From contig NZ_JAAIYO010000001.1 in the NCBI RefSeq assembly GCF_014930455.1, positions 1,674,001 to 1,738,000 of the forward strand: DNA of 64,000 bases, in the 5' to 3' direction. The number at the start of each line of letters is the position of its first letter. Positions within the stretch are counted from its first letter, which is position 1. Below the pieces are notes generated by a model that had not been told where the DNA came from, did not search any database, and saw only the letters and a program-made list of their open reading frames with translations. Source of the stretch: Corallococcus soli. Its GTDB lineage: Bacteria > Myxococcota > Myxococcia > Myxococcales > Myxococcaceae. A program made the position numbers and the translations under genes. Of the stretch, positions 8,273 through 17,768 are shown piece after piece.

Positions 8273-9589
8273 CTATCCGAGCGCCGCCTTCCCATCCGGC
8301 TTGCGCTGGAACCTGTAGAGCACGAAGCCCACCGCGAGCGCGACGGCCCCGGCGACGAGGTTCGCGCGCTCCGCACTCAGCGCGAAGACGACGCACAGTG
8401 CGGCGGCGGCGAGGGGAATCACGGGTCCCCCCGGGATGCGGAACGCGTTCGCGGGTGCCTGGAGCTTGCGGCGCAGCACGGGCACCGCCAGGGCCGTGCC
8501 GAAGTACGTGGCGAGCCGGGCCACCACGGAGAGCGTGGCGAGCACCTCGAACGAGCCGGAGAACGCCAGGGGCAGCGCGATGGCCGTCTGCGTGAGGATG
8601 GCGACCGTCGGCGTGCGGTAGCGCGGATGCAGCGTGGCGAGCGCAGCGGGGCCAAAGCCGTCCTGGGCCAGCGCGTACAGGTAGCGCGGCCCGGCGAGCA
8701 CGGTGTTGCTATTGGTTCCCAGGATGGACAGCACCCCTCCCACCGTCATGAGGAGCCCACCCCAACCCCCGAGGAACCGCGAGGCGGCGTTGGCGAGCGG
8801 CGTCTGCGCGTCCGCGACCCCGGGCAACGTGCCCAGCGCCACCCACTGCACCGCCGTGTAGATGAGTGTGACAACGCCTATCTGCACGATGAGCGCGAAG
8901 GGCACGTCGCGGCGTGGGTTCTTGAACTCACCCGCTGGAGCCGCCGTGTTCTCGAAGCCGGCATAGGCGAACAGCAGCAGCAGCACCGCGGACCCCAGGT
9001 TGCCTCCCTCCCTGGGGGCCACCGACGTCGCCAGCGGAACGGACACGGAGAAGAGGCCCACGGCGATGAACACCAGCAGTGGCACCGTCTTGGTGACGGC
9101 GAGGAACACCGCGGTGCGCGCGCCACCCTTCACGCCCACGACGTTGATGGCCGTGAGCGCGAGCAGGGGCACGGCGATGGCCAATCCCTGGCCCAGGCCC
9201 GAGTTCGCCGTTGGCCACAGGAAGCCCAGCGCGCGGGAGAAGCCAACGGATAACGAGGCCACGGACGAGACGCGCGCAAGCCACGTCATCCAGCCGACCT
9301 GGAATCCCACCCGTTCTCCAAAGGCTTCACGCGTGTAGAGATAGGCGCTGCCGGGCTTGTCGAAGTAGCTGGCCGCCTCCGCGAAGCAGAGCACGAGCAG
9401 CAGCACCGCCAGCCCCGCGAGCATGACGGCGCCTGTGCTGGCCGAGCCCAGGTTCGCGGCGGCCGCCGCGGGCAGCAGGTAGACACCGCTGCCGATGACG
9501 TCGTTGATGGAGAAGCCGACGATTTCCCAGCGCGAAACCGCGCGCCGCATGCCCGGCTCTTGAGGAGGTGAATGGGTTTCGGTGGTCAT
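8273..9589 (-). CDS. APC-superfamily amino acid permease
   Basis: About 438 aa starting at ATG 9589; a GTG at 9652 would add 21 residues that look non-coding. There are twelve or so apolar helices. TM1 carries the unwound GSGVYLLP-type motif (SINDVIGSGVYLLP) that binds substrate in the amino acid-polyamine-organocation family. EAASYFDKPGSAYLYT and FAYAGFEN are also typical. It should be an inner-membrane proton-coupled transporter or antiporter for an amino acid or polyamine; the substrate cannot be read from sequence. The gene stands alone, divergent from the VOC gene at 9768. Confidence 0.9.
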   Translation of the reverse strand: MTTETHSPPQEPGMRRAVSRWEIVGFSINDVIGSGVYLLPAAAAANLGSASTGAVMLAGLAVLLLVLCFAEAASYFDKPGSAYLYTREAFGERVGFQVGWMTWLARVSSVASLSVGFSRALGFLWPTANSGLGQGLAIAVPLLALTAINVVGVKGGARTAVFLAVTKTVPLLVFIAVGLFSVSVPLATSVAPREGGNLGSAVLLLLFAYAGFENTAAPAGEFKNPRRDVPFALIVQIGVVTLIYTAVQWVALGTLPGVADAQTPLANAASRFLGGWGGLLMTVGGVLSILGTNSNTVLAGPRYLYALAQDGFGPAALATLHPRYRTPTVAILTQTAIALPLAFSGSFEVLATLSVVARLATYFGTALAVPVLRRKLQAPANAFRIPGGPVIPLAAAALCVVFALSAERANLVAGAVALAVGFVLYRFQRKPDGKAALG

Positions 9590-9767
9590 GGATGGAAGGG
9601 GAGGGGAACCCACTGGAGCACAGATGCGGTGAATCCACGAATTCGCCTCCACTCGGCGACTGACGCCCCACGTTCACGAACTGCGGCAGGAGCCGTTAGG
9701 ATGGCGACGGCGGGCGCCGCGTTGGGGGGCGTAGGTCGCAAGGGCGAATGAGCCAGGGAGCGCAATC

Positions 9768-10256
9768 ATGAAGAACACGGTGAACAAGACCCGCATCTGT
9801 CTCTGGTACGAACACAGTGCCGAAGAAGCCGCTGCGTTCTATGCCCGCACCTTTCCCGGCAGCTCCGTTGGTGCCAGTCACCGCGCACCGGGCGACTACC
9901 CGGACGGAAAGGAGGGCGATGTCCTCACGGTGGAGTTCACCGTGCTGGGCATTCCGTGCCTCGGCCTCAATGGCGGCCCTGCCTTCAAGCACAGCGAAGC
10001 CTTCTCGTTCCAGATCAGCAGCCGGGACCAGGAAGAGACGGACCGCTATTGGAATGCCATCGTCGGCAACGGCGGTCAGGAAAGTCAGTGCGGGTGGTGC
10101 AAGGACAAGTGGGGACTCTCGTGGCAGATCACCCCTGCTGCCCTGACGGACGGCATGTGCGATCCAGATCCGGCCGCGCGCAAGCGGGTGTTCGCCGCGA
10201 TGATGGAGATGCAGAAGATCGACATCGCGGCGATTGAAACGGCCCGCAGGGGTTGA
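9768..10256 (+). CDS. VOC-superfamily protein, PhnB/3-demethylubiquinone methyltransferase-like
   Basis: 162 aa. The paired beta-alpha-beta-beta-beta layout and the segments ICLWYEHSAEEAAAFYARTF, FTVLGIPCLGLNGGP and SWQITPAALTDGM match the PhnB-like VOC family (often annotated 3-demethylubiquinone-9 3-methyltransferase). These are small cytosolic metal-binding proteins, and most have no proven reaction. The name should therefore be read as a fold, not an activity. It is complete and has no operon partner; the pseudogene that follows converges on it. Confidence 0.85.
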   Translation: MKNTVNKTRICLWYEHSAEEAAAFYARTFPGSSVGASHRAPGDYPDGKEGDVLTVEFTVLGIPCLGLNGGPAFKHSEAFSFQISSRDQEETDRYWNAIVGNGGQESQCGWCKDKWGLSWQITPAALTDGMCDPDPAARKRVFAAMMEMQKIDIAAIETARRG

Positions 10257-10274
10257 GTGCGTCGTGCCCTTGCT

Positions 10275-10925
10275 TCAGTGCCTCCAGGTCCCGGAGTTCC
10301 AGCGCGCTGTGACGCCGTCCTTGTCATTGATGACGAGGTTGCCGTCGCTCTGGAGGAATCGGACTGCATGTGGGCTGACAGCGCCCCCTGGCCCCGGTGT
10401 TCGCCGTCCACAGGACGCTCGTCGCGTCCCAGAGGATCAGGTTCCCATCGCTCTGCAGGACGAGCGAGAACCGGCGGTCATTCGACCACATCGCATGTCC
10501 CAGCGAGAGGCTCTGGCTGGCGACGAGGATGTTCGTCCCCACGCCCACGGCCTGCCGGGCGGCGGTCACGGAGGCGATGTCGGCCGGGCTGTACCCGAGC
10601 TGCGCGGCGGCTTGCTCCGTGGCGAGCTTCGCGTCGGCGAACGTGGCCATCGTCTTGCCAAGCAGCAGCACCGTGTTGGCCCGGTGGAAGACCAGGGCCG
10701 CCTTGGCGATGCCGATCCCGCGCACGAGGATGGAGGAGCGGCCCCGTGGGTGCTGGCCGCCCTGGGACAGCAGATAGAACGCCAGGTTGGGAATGCCCGA
10801 GCTGTAGTGGACGTCGGTGAACAGGCTGAAGGTCTGGTCGAAGTAATCCAACGATTGCCCGTCGAGCCGCGGGTCGTTCATGTCGCGGAGGAGGCCTGGC
10901 TTCGCCTCGCCCGTGCCCGGGCACG
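10275..10925 (-). pseudogene. Truncated, frameshifted M4 (thermolysin-like) peptidase with lectin tail
   Basis: The minus frame from about 10925 carries the C-terminal helical lobe of M4 metallopeptidases (SSGIPNLAFYLLSQGGQHP, IGIAKAALVFHRAN, FADAKLATEQAAAQL). A bulb-type mannose-binding lectin repeat follows (LVLQSDGNLILWDA). The zinc-binding HExxH lobe, prodomain and signal are missing. After VLWTANTG the frame is lost at a run of five Gs near 10380. Shifting one base restores VRFLQSDGNLVINDKDG and a stop at 10275-10277. So there is a 5' truncation plus a homopolymer frameshift. The interval 10926-11106 holds no supported gene. Confidence 0.75.
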
Positions 10926-11106
10926 ATTAATGGCGGGCGAGGTGGCGAACGGCGTCGAGGATGCGCGTCATGCCTTTCAACTTGGCGTCGAAGTGGCGGA
11001 TGCGTCTCGCGTTGCCGAGGTCTTCGCTTGGCTGCCGCCCGAAGGCCGCGAGGCCCTTCGTCCGGAGTACCTGGCCTGGTGCCAGATCGACGCTAAACTC
11101 CGCCCC

Positions 11107-14100
11107 ATGTCCTCAGCGCTCGAGTCCGGACTCTACGAGACACTCCTCAGCCTGGAACTACACAACCGCCTGGAGGCATCGAAGCGCGAAGGCTGGTGGC
11201 ATGAAGTGCAGCAGTGCGATGCGGCGTTGAGGCCGGAAGTACTCGCGCGCCACGTGTACATGCTGGCGCGCCGCGCGCTGGCCTCGGTGCCCGCGGACGA
11301 GGCACAGGTAGAGAAGCAGGTGCACCTCACCAATGAGCTCATCTCCCTGCTGCGGAAGGTGGGCAACGACGACACCATCCTCGCGACGGACCAGGTCACC
11401 GAAGAGGCGCAGCTGCTGCGCGAGGCGCGACGCGTAGAAAACCCTTTGGCGAAGCAGAAGCCGACGATCCGTCCGCACCTCTCCCTCGCGGAGAGCGGGC
11501 TGATGGTGAATGGCCGCCGCGACTACCAGGTGGGGCCCGAGCTCGCGCGGGAAATCGAGAGCGCGGACCGCATCGACCTCCTGTGCGCCTTCGTCCGCTT
11601 CGCCGGCCTGCGCCTGGTGCGCAAGCAACTGGAGGACTTCGTCCGCCGGGGAGGCCGGCTGCGCGTCATCACCACCGTCTACACTGGCTCCACGGAGCGC
11701 CGTGCGCTCGACGAACTCGTCGCCCTGGGTGCCGAGGTGAAAATCTCCTTCGAGACGGACCAGACGCGCCTCCATGCCAAGGCCTGGCTCTTTCACCGCA
11801 AGACAGGGCTGCACACGGCCTACATCGGCTCGTCGAACCTGACGCACAGCGCGCTGGTGGAGGGGTTGGAGTGGAACGTGCGGGTGAGCCACGCGGACAA
11901 TGCCAGCATCATCGAACGTGTCGGGGCCACCTTCGAGCAGTACTGGAGCGAGCCGGAGTTCGTTACCTACCGCCCGGACACGGACGGGGAGCGGCTGTCC
12001 ATGGCGCTCGCGCGGGAGCGGGGAGGCTCGGGGACTTCCGCGCTGGAGCGGCTCGTCTCGCTCAACATCGAGTTCGAGCCGAAGGCGCACCAGCGGCAGA
12101 TGCTCGAAGCGCTGGAGGCCGAGCGCCAGCATGGGCACTGGAGGAACCTCGTCGTCGCCGCGACGGGCACGGGCAAGACGTGGGTGGCCGCCTTCGACTA
12201 CCGGCGCCTGCGCGCCCGGGGGCATGAGCGGCTCCTCTTCGTCGCCCACCGGGACGAAATCCTCCAGCAGAGCCAGCAGGTCTTCCAGTTGGTCCTGCGC
12301 GACGCCGCGTTCGGCGAGCGACTCGTCGCGGGAGAGCGCCCCGTCAACGGTGCTCCGCACGTCTTCGCCTCCGTCCAGTCCCTGCAGCGGCAGCTGGAGT
12401 CCCTGGCGCCGGAGTCGTACGACGTCGTGGTGGTGGACGAGTTCCACCACGCCGAAGCACCGACGTATCGGAGGCTGCTGGAGCGACTGAAGCCCCGCGT
12501 CCTGCTCGGGCTCACCGCGACGCCAGACCGCGGAGACGGCCAATCCGTGCTGAGCTGGTTCGACGGGCGCATCGCCTGCGACGTCCGGCTCTGGCAGGCG
12601 CTCGAACAGGGGCTGCTCTGCCCCTTCCAGTACTTCGGCGTGAATGACAACACCGACCTCTCGTCGGTGACCTTCAAGCGGGGCACGTACGCCAAGAGGG
12701 AGCTCGAGGCGATGTACACCGGGGATGACGTCCGGGCCCAGCGCATCCTCCAGGCCGTGGCGGAGTACATCCATGTCCCCCAGGTCATGCGTGCGCTCGG
12801 GTTCTGCGTGGGTGTCACGCATGCGGAGGTGATGGCGCGCCACTTCAACGCCGCGGGCCTCAAGGCCGTGGCGCTGCATGCGGGCTCACCGGACGAGGAG
12901 CGCCGCGACGCCGTGTCAAAGCTGCGACGCGGCGAGCTCCAGGCCGTCTTCACCGTGGACCTCTTCAACGAAGGCGTGGACATCCCGGAGGTGGACACGC
13001 TCCTGCTGCTCCGGCCGACGGAGAGCGCCACCATCTTCCTCCAGCAACTAGGCCGCGGCCTGCGTTGGTCCCAGGGCTCGGGCAAGAGCGTGCTCACGGT
13101 GCTCGACTTCATCGGGCAGGCGAATAGGCGCTACCGCTTCGACGTGCGCTACCGGGCCATTGTCGGAGGTACGCGGCGGCAGCTCGAACACGAGCTGGAG
13201 CACGACTTCCCACGCCTGCCGCCGGGCTGCGCCATCCGGCTGGACCGGATGGCCCGCGAGCACGTGTTGCACAACATTCGGGCCGCCGTGCACCAGGCGA
13301 GGCGCATGCTCCTGGAAGAGCTCCAGTCCTTGCCTCGTGAGACGCGCCTCCCCGCCTTCCTGGAGGCCACCGGCTACGAACTGGAGGAAGTCTATGGCCG
13401 CCCTTCGGAGCGCAGCTCGTTCACCGCGCTGCGCCGCGAAGCCAGCTTCGAGCAGCGTCCTGCTGGACCGCAGGAGGCTGCGCTTTCAAAGGCGGTGGCC
13501 CGGCTCCTTCATGTCGGTGATGAAGAGCGGCTGAATTCGTGGCAGGCCTGGGTGTCCCAGCCTGCGGCGCCGGTCGTAGCGGCGCCCGGCAGTCGCGAGC
13601 AACGGCTCCAGTGGATGCTCTTCACGGCGCTTGGCTTCCGGAGCCGTCCGGTGTCCGAGTGGTCGCAGGCCATGGCAGAGCTGTGGGCCTGTGCGGCTTT
13701 GCGCGAGGAGCTGCTGGAACTGCTGGCGTTGCTCGCGGACCGGAGCCGGCGCGTGCACACGCCACTGGACGCATCAGGCCCCGTGCCGCTGGCGAGCCAT
13801 GCGACGTACGGGCTCTACGAGGTGATTGCGGCCTACGGAGTGTTGGGGACGAAGGGAATGCTCCGGGAGGTGCGAGAGGGCGTCCTGTGGGTGGAGGAAC
13901 ATCGGACGGACCTGCTCTTCATCACCCTCGACAAGTCGGACGCGGACTTCAAGCCCACCACGCGCTACGCGGACTATGCCGTCTCACCGGGGCTGTTCCA
14001 TTGGGAGTCGCAGAACTCCACGTCCTCCTCCTCACCGACGGGCAGGCGGTACGTGGAGCACGTCGAGCGCGGGACGCGCGTCATTCTCTTCGTGCGCGAG

Positions 14101-14259
14101 CGCAAGAAGGATGACCGCGGCGAGTCGATGCCCTACCTGTGCCTGGGCCCGGCCCGCTACGTGAGCCACGAGTCGGAGAGGCCCATGCGAATCCTCTGGG
14201 AGCTGGAGCGCTCCATGCCCGCGGAGTTCTTCCAGGCCACCAAGGTGGCGGCCGGGTAG
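11107..14259 (+). CDS. PLD nuclease - SF2 helicase - DUF3427 protein
   Basis: 1050 aa from ATG 11107. The frame is open from 10234, but upstream codons overlap the antisense pseudogene and look non-coding. Domains in order: a helical N-terminus (1-125); a phospholipase-D-type nuclease module with H223-x-K225 and GSSN (241-244); an SF2 helicase with Walker A GTGKT (354-358), DEFHH (444-448), a TATPDR motif and a QxxGRGLRW motif VI; and a DUF3427 C-terminus ending near the stop. A single HxK implies a nuclease that dimerises. Family members are DNA-processing enzymes often found among mobile or defence genes. It lies next to the integrated element, which makes an antiviral or repair role plausible but unproven. 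Confidence 0.85.
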   Translation: MSSALESGLYETLLSLELHNRLEASKREGWWHEVQQCDAALRPEVLARHVYMLARRALASVPADEAQVEKQVHLTNELISLLRKVGNDDTILATDQVTEEAQLLREARRVENPLAKQKPTIRPHLSLAESGLMVNGRRDYQVGPELAREIESADRIDLLCAFVRFAGLRLVRKQLEDFVRRGGRLRVITTVYTGSTERRALDELVALGAEVKISFETDQTRLHAKAWLFHRKTGLHTAYIGSSNLTHSALVEGLEWNVRVSHADNASIIERVGATFEQYWSEPEFVTYRPDTDGERLSMALARERGGSGTSALERLVSLNIEFEPKAHQRQMLEALEAERQHGHWRNLVVAATGTGKTWVAAFDYRRLRARGHERLLFVAHRDEILQQSQQVFQLVLRDAAFGERLVAGERPVNGAPHVFASVQSLQRQLESLAPESYDVVVVDEFHHAEAPTYRRLLERLKPRVLLGLTATPDRGDGQSVLSWFDGRIACDVRLWQALEQGLLCPFQYFGVNDNTDLSSVTFKRGTYAKRELEAMYTGDDVRAQRILQAVAEYIHVPQVMRALGFCVGVTHAEVMARHFNAAGLKAVALHAGSPDEERRDAVSKLRRGELQAVFTVDLFNEGVDIPEVDTLLLLRPTESATIFLQQLGRGLRWSQGSGKSVLTVLDFIGQANRRYRFDVRYRAIVGGTRRQLEHELEHDFPRLPPGCAIRLDRMAREHVLHNIRAAVHQARRMLLEELQSLPRETRLPAFLEATGYELEEVYGRPSERSSFTALRREASFEQRPAGPQEAALSKAVARLLHVGDEERLNSWQAWVSQPAAPVVAAPGSREQRLQWMLFTALGFRSRPVSEWSQAMAELWACAALREELLELLALLADRSRRVHTPLDASGPVPLASHATYGLYEVIAAYGVLGTKGMLREVREGVLWVEEHRTDLLFITLDKSDADFKPTTRYADYAVSPGLFHWESQNSTSSSSPTGRRYVEHVERGTRVILFVRERKKDDRGESMPYLCLGPARYVSHESERPMRILWELERSMPAEFFQATKVAAG

Positions 14260-14419
14260 GGCACGGCCTACAGCTTCAGCCCCCACGTCTCGCCAACGAG
14301 GTCATGACCTAAGCTGTCCTCCGGTTGGGGGCGCTCGGATGACGAGCGCGCAGTACATGGGGCCCGCCGAGGCGCAGGCCCTCGCGGACTTCGCGGCGCA
14401 CTTCTCCGCGCGCGGGTGT

Positions 14420-14448
14420 TGGAAGCGGCGGGATTCGAACCCACGGCC
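14420..14448 (-). other. Orphan tRNA 3' end (T-arm and acceptor strand)
   Basis: On the minus strand a proper T-arm (GTGGG TTCGAAT CCCGC) is followed by CGCTTCC and CCA, with no matching 5' acceptor strand, D-arm or anticodon arm in the preceding 150 nt. The acceptor strand would pair with GGAAGCG, as in serine tRNAs. Such orphan 3' ends mark integration scars. It lies 123 bp outside the left 18-bp repeat. The rest of 14260-14634 holds no gene. Confidence 0.55.
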
Positions 14449-14570
14449 AGCGTTGCGAAAACCCCAGCAGAATCGCGCCCTTACCTCGCAAACGCCCGGA
14501 ACCATTCGGATTCGACTTCCCTCCGCGTCCCGCCCTGTCCCGGCCCGTCCCAGCACATTCCGCAGGCTCC

Positions 14571-14588
14571 TGCGACATACGTGCAACA
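14571..14588 (+). repeat. Left 18-bp direct repeat of the integrated element
   Basis: TGCGACATACGTGCAACA is repeated exactly at 30199-30216, inside the end of the integrase gene; the bases on either side differ. It is either the attachment core or an integrase arm-binding site, and it marks the left limit of the element. Confidence 0.65.
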
Positions 14589-14634
14589 TGGCGCCAGCCC
14601 CCAGGCCAGTGAGGGCCGGCACCTGGGCGCCGTC

Positions 14635-15792
14635 CTAGTTCGTGCTGATCTCGTCCTGGGATGCCTCAAAGCCTTGGGGACGCCGAATGCCCAGCTCGGT
14701 CAGCGCCTCGCCGGCCAGCTTCATGAGCTTGAGCAGCTCGGCTTCCGCGTCCTCCTGCCCGAAGACCTCACCATCCCCCAGCCAGTGGCGCAGGTCCGCT
14801 GCCAGCTCGCGCGCTGATTGGTAGCGGTTATCAGGCGACGGTTGGAGAAGCCGCCCCAACGTCACGCGCAGCCCCTGCGGGAGGTTCTCCGTCAACGCGT
14901 CTAGGGTCGCCTGCGTGTAGGTCGCCGCACGCCAGATCACGTCTTCAACCAAGGGGTGACTGTTCGCGAGCCGGGCCCGCCTGATGGCACGCCGGACGCG
15001 CGTCCGCTGCCGCTTCGACAGCGAATCCTTCACGCTTTCAGTGAGTTCGTCTGGGGCGTCGAGAATGTTCTTCCCTGTCGCGATTTCGAGCATGACGACG
15101 CCGAGCGCGAAGAGGTCCGAACGTGCATCAACACGCCCGGTCAGAAGCATTTCGGGGGAAGAGTAGAACGCATCCCCCAGCGGACGGCGCACCGTGGATG
15201 AAACGCGCCCAGGCAAGTCCGACAGGGCGAGTCCGAAGTCGGCAACCTGCACGCCCCCCTTCCAGTCAACGAAGATGGTCCCCACGTCGACGGCCCGGTG
15301 AACGATGTTGAGGGGCTTCCCCTCGCCGTCCTTGGCCTCGTGGGCGTGCTCAAGGGCCGCAGCCACCTTCGCACCCACGTACAGCGCGAACAGGGGCGAG
15401 AACCGGCGCCCGCACTCCGCAGCGAGCGTCAGCATGTCGCTCACGCTGTGCCCTGACGGATGATCGGTGATGACGTACCAGCACCCTTCCGCCTTGTGCA
15501 TCCCGTGGACGCGAAGGATCCCCGGATGGTTGAGGAAGGTCGCAAGACGCACCTGCTCTTCGAGCCTTACCCTTGCCCGCTTGATGCGCGCCCCTTCCAG
15601 GCCCGTCTGGGGGCCAACCGCCTTGAGCAGCACCTTCCCCCGGGGGTGGTTCCCCTCCAGCGTCCGGCGCCGCGCGACGAAGAGGCTCAGCCCGTGGTGC
15701 GCTTCGCCCAGGTCTTCGCGGAACTCGTACCGAAAACCGCCTGTCGTGAAGAGAATCGCCCCTCGGGGAACCTTGAACTCGATTGCCGGCAT
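14635..15792 (-). CDS. Ser/Thr kinase-like protein lacking catalytic residues (pseudokinase)
   Basis: 385 aa from ATG 15792, which has GGAGG seven bases upstream; the longer frame to 15831 is less likely. The kinase fold is clear: beta-3 Lys (VLLK57), an alpha-C region, and an ADFGLA metal-binding loop (D185). The catalytic loop HRDxKxxN, however, reads HRAVDVGT (165-172), so the catalytic Asp, Lys and Asn are all replaced. ATP binding may remain; phosphotransfer is unlikely. It is the last gene of a DUF2381 - kinase - pseudokinase cluster and may regulate the active kinase upstream, by analogy with other kinase/pseudokinase pairs. It lies at the left edge of the element as probable cargo. 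Confidence 0.8.
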   Translation of the reverse strand: MPAIEFKVPRGAILFTTGGFRYEFREDLGEAHHGLSLFVARRRTLEGNHPRGKVLLKAVGPQTGLEGARIKRARVRLEEQVRLATFLNHPGILRVHGMHKAEGCWYVITDHPSGHSVSDMLTLAAECGRRFSPLFALYVGAKVAAALEHAHEAKDGEGKPLNIVHRAVDVGTIFVDWKGGVQVADFGLALSDLPGRVSSTVRRPLGDAFYSSPEMLLTGRVDARSDLFALGVVMLEIATGKNILDAPDELTESVKDSLSKRQRTRVRRAIRRARLANSHPLVEDVIWRAATYTQATLDALTENLPQGLRVTLGRLLQPSPDNRYQSARELAADLRHWLGDGEVFGQEDAEAELLKLMKLAGEALTELGIRRPQGFEASQDEISTN

Positions 15793-15956
15793 GCTCGTGC
15801 CTCCACTTGCTCGCGCGGGCACCGAAGCCAACGCGTTGCGGGGAGCATATTACCCGTGGGATGGGCTCCAGGGAAACTGCCCTGGTAGGTCCTATGCCGT
15901 CCTGCGGGAAGGCGGCCGAAATCGAGCACCTACCCGGTACGTCACCCGCGAGGTAC

Positions 15957-17768
15957 TCAGGGCCAGCGGTCCACGACGGTTCCGCCGTCCCAATTGAACG
16001 CCTTCACCTTGCCGTCCTTGAATGCTTTGGCGGTCGCCTCCACCACGAAGCAAACGGGTTGCTCGTCCTGCCCTGGGAGCTTCACGCGGTCATACCGGAC
16101 AACGAGTGCCGGCCCATCCGCACGCCCCATCTTGTCGGAGAGGTAGTAAGCCTTTCCGTAGAAGCGTGTTCCGACAGGCGCGACCTCCAACTGTCGCCTA
16201 GCGCCGGTGCCCTTCGGAACGATTCCCACCACCTCTGCGCCAGCCGAGAACCAAACGTCTTCGCGTCCGTGGCGGTCGTCGAGAACGAGCGTGAACTTGT
16301 CGCCGTCCGTCCAGTGAAGATTCTCCCGCATGGCCTGTTCCGCTCCAGCCGGGCAGGTGAACGACTCGGGCCGGATCTGGGCGCCCGGACAACCCGCCGC
16401 CAGCGCCGCGACGAGCGATAGCGACGCGCACTCAGCGGCAGCAACGAACTTCTTCGGCATGCGGGATGTGCGTCCTTGGGTCAGGACTTCGGGGGCGGGG
16501 TTCTTCAATGCGGATCCTTCCTTCGGAACAGCGGCGATTGCCGGCCCAGGGGCTGCCACGGGCGACGGACCAGGAGGTGACATAGCAGGAGGGGCCGTCA
16601 TGGGCGGAGTGGAACGGGGGGCGCTGGGAGGGCGCGGGCTCGCAGAGACGCGCGGCTCGGGAGGTAGGACGGAAATCTCGGCTGACGGGCCCCAGAGAGC
16701 AGCAGCCACGACGAGCGCGACGACACCCGCAACGGCCACGAGCCACCTTGCCGGCCTGTGCGGGCGCTTCAGCAGGGCGACGTGCAACTTGAGGGGGGCG
16801 GGGCCGATAGGAAGCGGCGCGCCGAGTGGCCCCCGCGTGTCGGGCTCGGACGGATGCTGTTCCGATGGCGGATGCGCCGGCACGTCGTAGTCGACGATAG
16901 GGTCGGCCCGGAGGTCTGCGAACTCGCGACGAAGTGCTTCCGTGTCGACCGGGCGCCGTGAGGGGTTCCGCTCCAGGAGGCTTTCGACGAGATCGCTCAG
17001 CACTTCGGGAACACGAGCGTTCGCGAGTCGGGGCGGCGGCGGCTCGAATTGTTGGCTGTTCAAGGCGAAGCGCGGGCGGAACTCTGTCGGTCGCGGATCA
17101 GTCAGCAACTCATGCAGCATGACGCCGACGGCGAAAATCTCGTCGGCGACCTGGAAGGCATAGCGGGCCCGGTGCTCGTCCTTGTGCTCGCGCAGGAATT
17201 GGAACTGTTCTGGCGCGCGGTAGCGTTCAGTTCCCGGAGGCAAACCGCCCTCCGTCAGGTCTTCAGCCAGCGAGTAGGTCGCACAGCTAAAATCGATGAT
17301 GACAGGCTCGCCGTCACTCTTGCGGATCAGGACATTGAGCAGCTTCAAATCCCGATGCAGCACGCCGCGACGGTGCATGTAAGACAGCGCGCCGGCAATC
17401 TTTTCAAAGACGCTCAGGATCTCACGAATCGTGGGGTGCTTGCGCTCTGACCACTCCGCGAGCGTCCAGCCGTCCACGTAGTCAAGCGCAAGATAGACGT
17501 TGCCGGTCGCCGTGTAGCCATGCCCCTGCGGGCGGACGATGTTCGGGTGATCCAGCATGAGAAGAGCCGTCAGCTCGCGCAAGGTCCGGGCATGAGTCTG
17601 CTTGAAGTCGCCGCTCACTTCCCGGTGACGCGCCACCTTGATCGCACCGCGATTGCCGTTCTTCTCTCCGAGGAAGACGCGGGCAAAGCCACCGTTGCCG
17701 AGTTCCTTGGAAACCTGCCATCCGTCAATGTGGGTGCCGGGCGGCGTCCCTGTCGGCGTCGCCGTCAT
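15957..17768 (-). CDS. Membrane-anchored Ser/Thr protein kinase with C-terminal sensor domain
   Basis: 603 aa. The cytosolic kinase domain (residues 15-285) has a Gly-rich loop GNGGFARV (24-31), AIK (K44) and HRDLKLLN (138-145), so it should be active. The Mg-binding DFG is DFS (159-161), an unusual change. A Pro-rich linker, one transmembrane helix (about 342-359) and a second Pro-rich linker follow. Residues 437-460 form another apolar stretch ending AALAAGC, like an embedded lipoprotein signal, before a 140-residue C-terminal domain with several Cys. The start overlaps the DUF2381 stop by 4 bp (ATGA), so the two are co-translated. The likely job is sensing an envelope signal through DUF2381. 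Confidence 0.85.
   Translation of the reverse strand: MTATPTGTPPGTHIDGWQVSKELGNGGFARVFLGEKNGNRGAIKVARHREVSGDFKQTHARTLRELTALLMLDHPNIVRPQGHGYTATGNVYLALDYVDGWTLAEWSERKHPTIREILSVFEKIAGALSYMHRRGVLHRDLKLLNVLIRKSDGEPVIIDFSCATYSLAEDLTEGGLPPGTERYRAPEQFQFLREHKDEHRARYAFQVADEIFAVGVMLHELLTDPRPTEFRPRFALNSQQFEPPPPRLANARVPEVLSDLVESLLERNPSRRPVDTEALRREFADLRADPIVDYDVPAHPPSEQHPSEPDTRGPLGAPLPIGPAPLKLHVALLKRPHRPARWLVAVAGVVALVVAAALWGPSAEISVLPPEPRVSASPRPPSAPRSTPPMTAPPAMSPPGPSPVAAPGPAIAAVPKEGSALKNPAPEVLTQGRTSRMPKKFVAAAECASLSLVAALAAGCPGAQIRPESFTCPAGAEQAMRENLHWTDGDKFTLVLDDRHGREDVWFSAGAEVVGIVPKGTGARRQLEVAPVGTRFYGKAYYLSDKMGRADGPALVVRYDRVKLPGQDEQPVCFVVEATAKAFKDGKVKAFNWDGGTVVDRWP

Noticed and set aside
10926-11106. Minus-strand frame ending in a plausible helix just before the helicase gene
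   Set aside because: No start, no recognisable domain and less than 60 codons; insufficient to call even a remnant.
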